DNA from: Ruminococcus sp.
GTDB lineage: Bacteria > Bacillota > Clostridia > Lachnospirales > Lachnospiraceae
Reading direction: 5' to 3'
DNA: 7,749 nucleotides
NCBI GenBank assembly: GCA_020024635.1
Contig: JAHHTL010000058.1
Coordinates: 1 to 7,749 of the forward strand
How positions within the stretch are numbered: the first letter of the stretch is position 1; each line of letters opens with the position of its first letter. The notes beneath the pieces are model-generated. The model was not told the origin of the DNA. It searched no databases and was given only the letters and a program-made list of their open reading frames with translations. The position numbers and the translations under genes were made by a program. Below are positions 1 to 6,875 of the stretch, in pieces.

Positions 1-216
1 GATTGTTAGGACAAATATAGCGGTCATACAACTCTTCATAAACATACTCATATTTTTTAAGAAACAATCTTTGGTCATTGGTCGTTTATGCGGTAACAGT
101 GGTTTTATCCCATCTGTCAGCAATTGATGTGCAATAGCCGGTGTTTTGTATCCGGTATCAGTGACAATCATTTCAGGTTGATAAGGACGCAACTTATTAT
201 CATAGAAAAATTCTAT
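1..216 (-). pseudogene. IS1182-family transposase fragment (frameshifted, truncated)
   Basis: Read on the minus strand, bases 216 to about 61 encode a stretch containing MIVTDTGYKTPAIA followed by a KPLLPHKRPMTKD-like segment. Bases 58 to 1 continue in another frame with KKYEYVYEELYDRYICPNN. Together they match the central DDE-region style of IS1182-family transposases as I know it, including the DTGYKTPAIA block and the KYEYVYDE..YDCYICP block. The frame changes at a six-T run (53-58), consistent with a one-base deletion. On the N-terminal side an in-frame stop lies at 217-219, so most of the protein is absent. The C-terminal part would lie beyond the left edge, so I cannot tell whether that end is complete. 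No terminal inverted repeat is visible at the broken end. The fragment cannot encode an active transposase. Confidence 0.75.
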
Positions 217-234
217 TTATAGACTTATATGCTT

Positions 235-483
235 TTATACTTTGTTAGGGATAAATTCCTTGTGCTCCTCGTCCATCCGGTAGTAGATGCCGTCATACTG
301 CAGAATGTTCCAGTTGAAGATAGGCTCTGTTTCATAAGATCTGATTCCGGTAGGAGTGATGGTGCTTGCTGTGGAATAAGCATACGAAAAATGAAGAGAA
401 GAGGCGTTTAGGATTAATTGAGATGAAATTGAGAAAAAGTGGAAAAATAACAGAAGAAACAATTGTTTGATTTCACAATGCAT
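235..483 (-). pseudogene. Remnant of a small secreted protein (unrecognised)
   Basis: An 82-codon minus-strand frame starts at 483 and stops at 235-237. Its first 37 residues are hydrophobic with an AYS site that looks like the end of a signal peptide. The remaining 45 or so (from TASTITPTGIRSYE to the end) are polar and aromatic, with NWNILQYDGIYYRMDEE near the C-terminus. The second half uses many C- and G-ending codons (atc, ttc, aac, tac, gac), unlike its AT-rich surroundings, which suggests it once was a real coding sequence. No Shine-Dalgarno sequence precedes the ATG, and the N-terminal half is AT-rich and may be fortuitous. I do not recognise the family. A decayed or 5'-truncated exported protein is most likely; an expressed small protein is possible but less likely. 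Confidence 0.35.
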
Positions 484-492
484 ATTTATGAA

Positions 493-575
493 ATAGATTG
501 ATATTTATATGAATAGTGGTATAATGAACACATATAAATTGATAATGCTATAAAAATCAGAAAAAATCAATCTAT
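493..575. repeat. 10-bp perfect inverted repeat flanking the promoter
   Basis: ATAGATTGAT at 493-502 is the exact reverse complement of ATCAATCTAT at 566-575. The arms are 63 bases apart. The left arm overlaps the -35 hexamer and the right arm lies in the 5' leader of the ABC operon. The layout would suit a regulator binding two half-sites around the promoter, but no regulator gene is present and a chance AT-rich dyad cannot be excluded. Confidence 0.4.
498..525 (+). promoter_or_regulatory. Sigma-A-type promoter of the ABC operon
   Basis: The -35 element TTGATA (498-503) and a perfect -10 TATAAT (520-525) are separated by 16 bases. A TGn extended -10 (TGG, 517-519) strengthens it. Transcription would start near 532, leaving a leader of about 70 bases before the start codon at 604. 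It is the best promoter in the window and probably drives 604-2899, and perhaps through to 4782. Confidence 0.75.
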
Positions 576-590
576 GGTTGTTTGAAGTAT

Positions 591-595
591 GGAGG
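591..595 (+). promoter_or_regulatory. Ribosome binding site that sets the first permease start
   Basis: GGAGG lies 8 bases upstream of the ATG at 604. The in-frame upstream ATG at 589 overlaps this site and has no Shine-Dalgarno sequence of its own. The start at 604 is therefore preferred over the longest reading frame, which would begin at 589. Confidence 0.75.
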
Positions 596-603
596 AAAAG
601 CGT

Positions 604-1359
604 ATGAGGCACGTGCTGGCAACGGACATAAAAAACAATATCCGAAGCGTTCGTTTTATTTTGGGGATTCTATTGATTGCTACAGCTACCCTGATGTCTG
701 AACATGAGATGCTACAGAAGATTATAGATGCAGGTGGCTCGGCGGAGGGACCAGGTTGGTTCGTGGCATACACCTATTGTATGAACAGTGTTAATATGCT
801 CCTGTTCGTTCCCATTGCCGTTGCTTTTGCAGGTGGAGAGAACACGGAGGCTGAGTTGCACAGCCGTTTCTTCCTGTTCAGCTATATTCGTTCAGGCAGA
901 AAACAGTATCTAATAGGAAAAGCGGCAGGACTTTTGGTCTCCGGAGGCTTAACTACCTTTTTTGCTATGGTGTTCCTTCTTGTGATCTGTGTATTAAGGT
1001 TCGGACAATATCCCTCTTTGATGGGTGGGAACTATGATATGGCTGTGCTTGTGGGGAGAACGGCTGTAAGTTTTCTGAGGCTATTTTTAAACGGTGCTTT
1101 TTGGGCGCTAGTTGGCGGGGTGGCGGCGGTCATAACTAAAAATCGATATATGTCCTATGCCGTTCCTTTTATTCTTTATTATGTCCTAACCGTATTTCAG
1201 GAGCGTTACTATCAAAAAGCATTCTTTCTGAGCCCACGTTATTGGGCGGCAGCTATTTATTACAACGATATTTTCTGTATTACTATATTAGCGTTTGGCT
1301 CTTTTTTGACAGCAATTATCTTTATGTGCGCAATAGAAAGGAGGATAAGGTATGCGTGA
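604..1359 (+). CDS. ABC-2-type transporter permease (first subunit)
   Basis: This is a 251-residue integral membrane protein with about six predicted membrane segments, near residues 16-31, 61-76, 107-130, 157-178, 182-199 and 222-244. A conserved-looking cytoplasmic stretch, RSGRKQY (96-102), sits before the third segment, where ABC-2 permeases often carry an arginine-rich contact with the ATPase. No ATPase or peptidase domain is present, so it needs a separate ATP-binding subunit, encoded two genes downstream. I chose the ATG at 604 because of the GGAGG eight bases upstream; starting at 589 would add five residues. The gene ends at a TGA that overlaps the next start by eight bases, pointing to translational coupling. 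The exact subfamily and substrate cannot be read from the sequence; export of a peptide or self-protection from one is a plausible inference from the ATPase type. Confidence 0.8.
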   Translation: MRHVLATDIKNNIRSVRFILGILLIATATLMSEHEMLQKIIDAGGSAEGPGWFVAYTYCMNSVNMLLFVPIAVAFAGGENTEAELHSRFFLFSYIRSGRKQYLIGKAAGLLVSGGLTTFFAMVFLLVICVLRFGQYPSLMGGNYDMAVLVGRTAVSFLRLFLNGAFWALVGGVAAVITKNRYMSYAVPFILYYVLTVFQERYYQKAFFLSPRYWAAAIYYNDIFCITILAFGSFLTAIIFMCAIERRIRYA

Positions 1360-2245
1360 TATTAAACAGGCTTTTCGTATTGCAGGTCAGAATTTTTCCG
1401 GATGGAAAAAAAATCCGAGGATCTGGATGACCTTCATTCTGGCGGCTGTATTATGTTTGATGCTGTCAGATCAGATTATTTCCCATGCGATAAAATATGA
1501 AACAATCCTTCAGGTATGCGAGCCGTTTATTTGGACATATGGGGACGCATCCTCTGTTATGCTTTCCTCCCTGCTTTTGATTTTGCTCTTTGCGGATATG
1601 CCGTTTATCAGTCAAGCAACTCCGTATTGGCTTGTACGTACAAAACGAAAGGTATGGCTTGCGGGTCAGATTATCTATGTGATTCTGGCAACCGTGATCT
1701 ATAATATCTTTTTGGCAGTGATGCTTGGAATTTTGGGAGCTCCCTTTTCCTTTATGGGGAATGTGTGGAGTGAGACAGCGGCGATGTTGGGCTATGGAGG
1801 TGGGGAGAGCATAACCGTTCCTGTTTCGATAAAAACAATGGAAAGCTCCACTCCTTACGGCTGTGCGGCTATAGTATTTGGACTTGTACTTTTGTATACT
1901 CTTTTTATCGCGGTTCTTATGTTATTTTTAAATCTAACTGCAGGAAATATGACAGGCGTGATTGGGGCTTTTGCAGTTAGTCTGTATGGACTCCTGCTGA
2001 ATCCGGATATTCTCCAGAAGTTGTTTCATTTTACAGGAAATCAGGCATACAAGGCGAATGTGCTTTGCGGCTGGCTATCTCCACTAAACCACGCTACTTT
2101 CCCCATGCATAGCTTTGGCTATGATTACCTACCGGGGATTGGGGTGAGCATGTCCATATTCGTGGTATTGATCATCTCATTGATCATCTTATCAGCCGTC
2201 CGGATTCGAGGTTATAATTTCTCTTTTACGCAGATGAACGAATAA
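1352..2245 (+). CDS. ABC-2-type transporter permease (second subunit)
   Basis: This 297-residue membrane protein has about six hydrophobic segments, near residues 25-39, 68-84, 104-127, 172-196, 198-216 and 264-284. A basic loop, LVRTKRK (94-100), occupies the position of the arginine-rich loop in the first permease, suggesting the two are diverged partners forming a heterodimeric channel. A hydrophilic loop of roughly 40 residues (130-170) between segments three and four is longer than in its partner and may face outward. The start overlaps the end of the previous gene by eight bases and has AGGAGG at 1339-1344, seven bases upstream. The stop is twelve bases before the ATPase start. I recognise the architecture but not a named family, and assign the role from operon context. 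Confidence 0.75.
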   Translation: MRDIKQAFRIAGQNFSGWKKNPRIWMTFILAAVLCLMLSDQIISHAIKYETILQVCEPFIWTYGDASSVMLSSLLLILLFADMPFISQATPYWLVRTKRKVWLAGQIIYVILATVIYNIFLAVMLGILGAPFSFMGNVWSETAAMLGYGGGESITVPVSIKTMESSTPYGCAAIVFGLVLLYTLFIAVLMLFLNLTAGNMTGVIGAFAVSLYGLLLNPDILQKLFHFTGNQAYKANVLCGWLSPLNHATFPMHSFGYDYLPGIGVSMSIFVVLIISLIILSAVRIRGYNFSFTQMNE

Positions 2246-2257
2246 AAGGAGGACAAA

Positions 2258-2899
2258 ATGGAATATGCAATTAGACTGAAAGGACTGACAAAATCCTTTC
2301 AAAAAGAAAAAATACTGAAGGACATTACCCATGATTTTGAAAAAGGAAAGATCCATGGAATCATGGGCTTTAACGGCTCAGGAAAAACCGTAATGTTTAA
2401 ATGTATCTGTGGATTTTTACAACCGGAGAGTGGTACAGTCCTCGTAGGAGGAAAGCAAATCGGAAAGGAGGTGGATTTTCCAGAGTCCGTAGGTGTTATC
2501 ATTGAAAATCCCGGTTTCCTTTTGAACCTAAGCGGTTTTGCAAATTTGAAAAGATTGGCATCTCTGAAACATCGTATTTCCGATGACGATGTGAGGGCGG
2601 CAATGCGAACTTTGGGGCTTGATCCTCTGTCCAAAAAGAAAGTGGGACAGTATTCTCTTGGAATGAGGGAACGTCTTGGTATCGCTCAAGCGATCATGGA
2701 AGATCCAGAACTTTTGATATTGGACGAGCCATTTAATGGTTTGGACAAGCGAGGGGCTGAAGAGGTCTGCGAACTTTTACAAGGACTAAAGGAGAGAGGA
2801 AAGACTGTTCTTGTCGCAGCGCATAACATGCTGGAGATTGAATGGCTCTGCGATACAATCTGTGAGATGGATGCAGGCATCCTGACACAGATTAAATAA
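2258..2899 (+). CDS. ABC transporter ATP-binding protein, BcrA/LanF-like
   Basis: This 213-residue nucleotide-binding subunit would power the two permeases encoded just upstream. The ATPase motifs are all present: Walker A GFNGSGKT (37-44), a Q-loop region reading VIIENPGF (80-87), the signature YSLGMRERL (132-140), Walker B LLILDEP (152-158), a D-loop at GLD (161-163), and the switch histidine H189. The Q-loop position carries glutamate (E83), and the signature is YSLGM rather than LSGGQ. Both are typical of the BcrA/LanF group used in bacitracin and lantibiotic resistance or export, so they are not defects. At 213 residues the protein is shorter than many relatives of about 230-300 residues and ends soon after the switch region. 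AGGAGG at 2247-2252 gives a strong start. The substrate is unknown. Confidence 0.9.
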   Translation: MEYAIRLKGLTKSFQKEKILKDITHDFEKGKIHGIMGFNGSGKTVMFKCICGFLQPESGTVLVGGKQIGKEVDFPESVGVIIENPGFLLNLSGFANLKRLASLKHRISDDDVRAAMRTLGLDPLSKKKVGQYSLGMRERLGIAQAIMEDPELLILDEPFNGLDKRGAEEVCELLQGLKERGKTVLVAAHNMLEIEWLCDTICEMDAGILTQIK

Positions 2900-2921
2900 A
2901 AATGATACGGGAGAAAAGACT

Positions 2922-3356
2922 ATGGGAAAGGTATTGATCAAATGTGTTCAGACACCAATGCAGAAGTATTTTTATGATCGTTCTTTGGATTCTGGGTTTG
3001 ATTTTGATAAAATGAGTTTTCTTCTTAACCATGGTAAGATGATTAAAGAAAAATGTTTAGAGTGTTGGAATTTGAGAATGTGTGCATATTGCTTAGCGCA
3101 AATCCCGAAAGATAATCAGATATTAACAGAAAATATGTTGTTGCAGCAGTGTGAGAAATCAAAAGAAAGTACACTCTTATTGTTATATAAATTGTGTATA
3201 CTTGTTGAGTTTGGATATATAGGGAATGAAAATTTACATGTATTAAAATTAAGGAGGAAAAATGAAAAAATATATTTTGGCAGTAATGGTAGGTGCATTG
3301 TGTATAATGCTTTTCGGTTGTCAGAAAACGCCCGAGGAGAGTTCGGTAGTCAGTAA
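2922..3356 (+). pseudogene. Orphan SPASM-domain fragment of a radical SAM peptide maturase
   Basis: The 144-codon frame contains the cysteine pattern C45-x2-C48-x5-C54-x2-C57 with a further cysteine at C77. It is embedded in KCLECWNLRMCAYC, which resembles the C-terminal auxiliary [4Fe-4S] cluster region of SPASM radical SAM enzymes. The closest family I can recall is the clostridial Cys-rich-peptide maturases (CcpM type, with bacteriocin-like precursors). The preceding FDFDKMSFLLNHGKM also fits the lead-in to that region. The radical SAM CxxxCxxC core and barrel are missing entirely, so this cannot be a functional maturase alone. A GGGAG at 2909-2913 sits eight bases before the ATG, so translation is possible. 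The last 30 or so codons run into the lipoprotein gene in another frame, with no sign of a conserved end. The family C-terminus probably lies near residue 98. Base composition is clearly more AT-rich than both neighbours. Confidence 0.6.
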
Positions 3357-4782
3357 AGAGGATGGGATCAGTGGATCAGTTGTCTGTGAACCTTTAAAGG
3401 AGGGAGAAAAGAGGAAGACGGACGTTCCAACGCATTGGGAGTTTGAAGAAAAGAAAAGTAACGATCGCGTGACCATCAAAGCGGATCTTAGGCTGGGAGA
3501 ACAAAGCATCGGAAATCTTCCGGTCATAGAGATGAAAAGCCATGGGCTGACGCAGGAAGAGTTGAAGGGATTGATTGATTATTTTGCAAACAGTGAGGAA
3601 TTATATAAGCCACAGACTGTGACAAAGGATGTGTATCAGGCGGTGTTAGATAGGATTTCTAGCAAGGAAGGAAGCTATGCGCAATCAGCGTATTCCACAT
3701 CGATTGCAAGTATCCAAAATGCAACTCGGAAGGGTATGGAGCTTGCACCAGATAGGACGTCTGCCCCAGAGAAAGTGGAGATAGGATTTCATGAAAAATC
3801 AAAGGATTCTGGTGTGGAGGCAGCGCGGAGCTGGATGAGTACTGAATCGGAAAATACAGATACAGAGGATTATTTTGCTGCGGACGTGGGAAAGGATAGG
3901 ACAGCACATATAGAAGCAGAGCGGTATAATCAGGAAATTGACAATGACAGTAGCTTTCTCTGGATGGAGGGTTCTGATTTTGTAGAGGAAAAAACGATAG
4001 AGTATGAGGAAATGCAGAATGAGTATTACAGCAGCTACAACATGGATACCAACGGCTATGCAGAAAAATTCCATGAGCTGGCGGATGCGTATCGAAAGTG
4101 CATGGATAAGAGTACCTTTACAGAGGAAGATGGAAAGAAACAGGCGGAACAAATTTTAGAAGATCTCGGTATCGACGGCATGAGTATTGTAGACTCTGAC
4201 CGTACTGTGTGGTTTCCGAAGGACGCATGTTCGGAGAACAATGGTCTGGGCCTTGGCAGTGATATCTTGTGGCAAGGGAATCTGGATAAGGGGGTACCGG
4301 GATATCTGTATTCTTTTTCCAGAAGCGTAGAGGGGCTTACCTCCGTTTCCGAGGGCGTGGTTGCGGAAGAAACAGCGGACAGCTATATGCCGCCGTTTCA
4401 GATAGAAACAATTTCCATTCTGATAACAGAGGAAGGCGTTAAATATTTTAAATGGGATGGGATAGCAGAGGAAGTCCGTACAGTGGCAGAAAATACAAAG
4501 CTTCTGCCTTTTGAGAAAATACAGGAAAAGCTGACGAATCAGATTTTTTATTGGTATTCTGGAAAAGGGCAGTCCACCAACGATACTACTTTGCTGGAAT
4601 ATGATGTGTTAAGCGCGAAGCTACAGTATACTTATACCACAGCCTATCAGGAGCCGAAACATGCATGGATGGTTCCAGCGTGGACTTTTACTGTCCAAGA
4701 AAGTCTTGGGGGAAATCCTCTTCAGAATCTTTCCTATGTGATCAATGCTTATGACGGAAGCGTGATTGGAGAAGTATACTAG
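3262..4782 (+). CDS. Lipoprotein, DUF6034-like
   Basis: This 506-residue protein has a lipoprotein signal peptide: MKK, a hydrophobic stretch (residues 5-18) and the lipobox LFGC with C20 as the lipidated cysteine. The mature chain would be anchored outside the membrane. After a charged, low-complexity linker (21-70), a segment with LPVIEMKSHGLTQEELKGL (86-104) and the general organisation resemble the Firmicute DUF6034 family of lipoproteins as I recall it. A central acidic stretch (about 195-260) is poorly structured. The C-terminal part (about 415-506) ends in WMVPAWTF and INAYDGSVIG, a style reminiscent of PepSY or YycI-like domains. AAGGAGG at 3251-3257 supports the start. It follows the ABC operon and shares its higher G+C, so it may be the exporter's accessory or immunity lipoprotein. 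That role is inference; DUF6034 has no known function that I can state. Confidence 0.7.
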   Translation: MKKYILAVMVGALCIMLFGCQKTPEESSVVSKEDGISGSVVCEPLKEGEKRKTDVPTHWEFEEKKSNDRVTIKADLRLGEQSIGNLPVIEMKSHGLTQEELKGLIDYFANSEELYKPQTVTKDVYQAVLDRISSKEGSYAQSAYSTSIASIQNATRKGMELAPDRTSAPEKVEIGFHEKSKDSGVEAARSWMSTESENTDTEDYFAADVGKDRTAHIEAERYNQEIDNDSSFLWMEGSDFVEEKTIEYEEMQNEYYSSYNMDTNGYAEKFHELADAYRKCMDKSTFTEEDGKKQAEQILEDLGIDGMSIVDSDRTVWFPKDACSENNGLGLGSDILWQGNLDKGVPGYLYSFSRSVEGLTSVSEGVVAEETADSYMPPFQIETISILITEEGVKYFKWDGIAEEVRTVAENTKLLPFEKIQEKLTNQIFYWYSGKGQSTNDTTLLEYDVLSAKLQYTYTTAYQEPKHAWMVPAWTFTVQESLGGNPLQNLSYVINAYDGSVIGEVY

Positions 4783-4834
4783 AGATTAACAATACTTGAA
4801 GTTCTATAAGTCACAGAATTAAAAATGTTTATAA

Positions 4835-5086
4835 ATGAATATTAAATATGGCGATATCTGGTATGACATATATAAAAGCTTAGAAGAGGAAATGATACAA
4901 CTAAAAGCGTTGTTTAAGCAGAACGATTATTATGCAGTAGTTCTACAGAAAAATCCTGTAGCTGAAAATGCAATCCCTTTGGGATATTATGATGATTCCA
5001 TTGCATCATTGAACGATATTCTTTATACCGTATATAAAGTTTATGATCCGGATATTATTCTTTTAAATCAAGAGGAAGAAAGATAG
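4835..5086 (+). CDS. Small hypothetical protein, possibly a degraded ROK-family C-terminus
   Basis: An 83-codon frame starts with MNIKYGDIWYD and contains ILYTVYKVYDPDIILLN at residues 62-78. That segment resembles the helix-strand before the C-terminal part of ROK-family sugar kinases and NagC/XylR-type repressors, where a DPxxI block follows an aliphatic helix. The resemblance is weak and I would not name the family on it alone. No Shine-Dalgarno sequence precedes the ATG. The same frame stays open after the TAG at 5084-5086 until 5231, suggesting a longer ancestral coding sequence cut by a nonsense mutation. It is probably a pseudogene piece. No membrane segment or signal peptide is seen. 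Confidence 0.3.
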   Translation: MNIKYGDIWYDIYKSLEEEMIQLKALFKQNDYYAVVLQKNPVAENAIPLGYYDDSIASLNDILYTVYKVYDPDIILLNQEEER

Positions 5087-5233
5087 GAAAGTAGTAAAGT
5101 GTCAGATATAGATATGTATATTGTGAGTAAAAGTAATACATATGAATTGTATGCAGAAGATCGAATAGGAACAACTTCCCATATACAGGATACATATGAA
5201 TATGCAGTACATTCTTTTTTTCTGGTATCTTAA
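5087..5233 (+). other. Open continuation of the preceding frame after a TAG codon
   Basis: Past the TAG at 5084-5086 the same frame reads on through VSDIDMYIVSKSNTYELY and a polar segment to a TAA at 5231-5233. A GTG at 5099 could serve as a start but has no ribosome binding site. The frame meets a seven-T run (5215-5221), at which the exporter frame begins to look coding. It is best viewed as remnant sequence joining the 4835 frame to the broken exporter. Confidence 0.25.
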
Positions 5234-5349
5234 TAATAATTTCTTTAATACAGCAAGAGGTAAATATAATCCAAACAAGATTATTTTCAAATGTACATAA
5301 TCAGTTTACACATTCTCTCTATAAAAAGACTTACTGGAAAATCAATAGG

Positions 5350-6393
5350 ATGAAAATACAGTATTTTGATGAAAGAGGAAGTGCAGAGATTATAAATACA
5401 ATCATCCTTCTCCAAATAATAGGAGGAGTAGTTGGGCTATCCTTATTAGATTGGAAATTAGCAATATTGATAGAAGCAATTATTCCATTGAAATTTATAA
5501 TAGTGTCATATTGTGCAAACAAGAAACGGGAAGTGTTCGAACAGTGGATTGAAGATAAACGAAAGTTTATGAGTTGGTTCGCAGAGTGTATAAATGGAAT
5601 TCATGAAATGAAGCTCTGGAATCTGTTTCAGGTAAAAAAGCCCCAATTTGAATGTCAGCAAAAAGATCTGATGGATTCATATAAAAAGAACGCAATGTTA
5701 GATGAATATAGCACTGCCAGTGTTGTAGTAATGGACACGATTGTAAATGCTTTATTGTATATATTAAGTGGTCTTTTTATTATAAAAGAAGAATTTACTA
5801 TAGGTAGAGCGTTTGCTTTTATTACATATAGTGCATATGTTGTAAATCCAATTTCATCATTGATAAACATTAAATATTATTTTGCTCAAATAGAGCCATC
5901 GGCAAAACGCCTTTTTAAATTATTGGAACAACCGGAAGAACCGGAAATGAAATTACATGCGAGGAAACCTGGAAAAATTTCTCGGGATAAGGATATAGTT
6001 TTTGAAGTAAAGGATCTTTTCTTTGGTTATGAACCAAGTCACTCTATTCTAAATGGTGTTTCACTATGTGTAAGAAAAGGTGAACGAGTTGCGATTATAG
6101 GAGAAAATGGAAGTGGAAAATCAACGCTTTTGAATCTTTTGGCGGGATTCTATCAGCCTCAAAAAGGAATAATAAAATTATATGGAATTCCTGTAGAATT
6201 GATGGATATACAAGATATGCGCAATAGAATTGCTGTTATAAGCCAAAGACCATATCTATTCCCAGGGACTATCGAGGAGAATGTCAATATCGATGGAAAG
6301 GCATCAAGGAACGCGGTTATTGAAGCATGTAGAAAAAGCGGTGTTTTAAGCTTTAGTGACAAATGGACGAGGCTACAGAAGGATTTGATGTAG
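5350..6393 (+). pseudogene. ABC exporter (membrane domain plus ATPase), broken: N-terminus and signature motif missing
   Basis: From 5350 the frame encodes 347 residues. They cover part of an ABC exporter membrane domain (hydrophobic segments near 15-32, 37-54, 124-145 and 152-168) followed by an ATP-binding domain with A-loop Y227, Walker A GENGSGKST (251-259) and Q-loop Q299. The frame is open upstream to 5200 and reads ISLIQQEVNIIQTRLFSNVH and WKINRM directly into the ATG. That is typical sequence after the second membrane helix, so the M at 5350 is internal, and the first helices are missing. There is no Shine-Dalgarno sequence at 5350. At about residue 338 normal sequence stops: the signature motif and the start of Walker B are absent, and the frame ends nine codons later in unrelated residues. 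The rest of the ATPase is encoded in another frame from 6363. Related exporters handle bacteriocins and other peptides. It cannot form a working transporter. Confidence 0.8.
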
Positions 6394-6548
6394 AATCAAA
6401 TGAAGCTTTGCATGAGTTATTACATAGTGAATTAAAAAATAAGACAATCATTTTTATTACACATAAATATAAGGAACTGGAAAGAGTTGACAAAGTGTAT
6501 CGTCTTTCAAAAGGAATTTTGGAATTGGAGTTAGAGTCAGAGGTATGA
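6363..6548 (+). pseudogene. C-terminal piece of the broken ABC exporter ATPase
   Basis: This 61-codon frame begins exactly at the end of a Walker B motif, MDEATEGFD, supplying the Walker B aspartate (D2), catalytic glutamate (E3) and D-loop aspartate (D9). It continues through KTIIFITHKYKEL with the switch histidine H34, and ends in a normal ATPase C-terminus. The hydrophobic residues that should precede the aspartate, and the signature motif, are gone. It overlaps the preceding frame by 31 bases and is shifted relative to it. Joining the two pieces leaves about 40 residues between Q299 and the Walker B aspartate, where exporters usually have about 80. I infer an out-of-frame deletion of about 120-130 bases. 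The ATG is a former internal codon with no ribosome binding site, so separate translation is unlikely. Confidence 0.75.
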
Positions 6549-6689
6549 ACTTCCGATAGAACCATTTGACGCGTGTACCAAACAGTAGAAGATGGAATTT
6601 TAGGTATCAGTGAGTCGAGATTAGCAAAATGTGGTGCGATATGATACGGGTACGATTCATCTATGGAGAATAACAGCTTTCCATGACCG

Positions 6690-6794
6690 ATGGATGGTAC
6701 ACTTTTTCTAAGTATTCTATGGATCATATATGGCGTAGCGGGATTATTGGGATACCAAAATATTCCGGAGAAATATAAAGAATACAGTGGATAA
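6690..6794 (+). pseudogene. 34-codon membrane-peptide ORF, probable truncated gene
   Basis: The frame encodes 34 residues: a short start (MDGT), one hydrophobic helix (LFLSILWIIYGVAGLLGYQ) and a charged tail (NIPEKYKEYSG). The pattern of a helix followed by NIPEKYK looks like the N-terminus of a small multi-helix membrane protein that stops early, because a stop interrupts it where further helices would be expected. I cannot name the family. No Shine-Dalgarno sequence lies within ten bases of the ATG (a GGAGA at 6665-6669 is too far). Expression as a single-helix peptide is possible but unsupported. Confidence 0.3.
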
Positions 6795-6875
6795 GTAAAA
6801 GGAAAGGCAGATCGGTCCATTTTTAAGTGAGGGACAGGGGAATGCTTTGTTGCCGGAAATTCAAAATATGGATTT

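Noticed and set aside
229..411. 60-codon plus-strand frame
   Set aside because: It overlaps the minus-strand fragment whose codon usage is more gene-like, and has no ribosome binding site or recognisable motif.
589..603. Longer start for the first permease at 589
   Set aside because: The ATG overlaps the GGAGG that is correctly placed for the ATG at 604, and the extra five residues add nothing conserved.
2167..2190. 12-base tandem repeat ATTGATCATCT(C/T)
   Set aside because: It falls inside the last membrane helix of the second permease and encodes ordinary Leu/Ile repeats; no sign of a regulatory role.
3799..4152. 117-codon minus-strand hydrophobic frame inside the lipoprotein gene
   Set aside because: It lies fully antisense to a well-supported gene with a strong start site, and its hydrophobic look follows from the acidic codons on the other strand.
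6353..6820. 155-codon minus-strand frame across the exporter relic and the gap
   Set aside because: It is antisense to the conserved Walker B piece over its second half, is serine- and proline-rich as shadow frames are, and has no ribosome binding site or recognisable domain.
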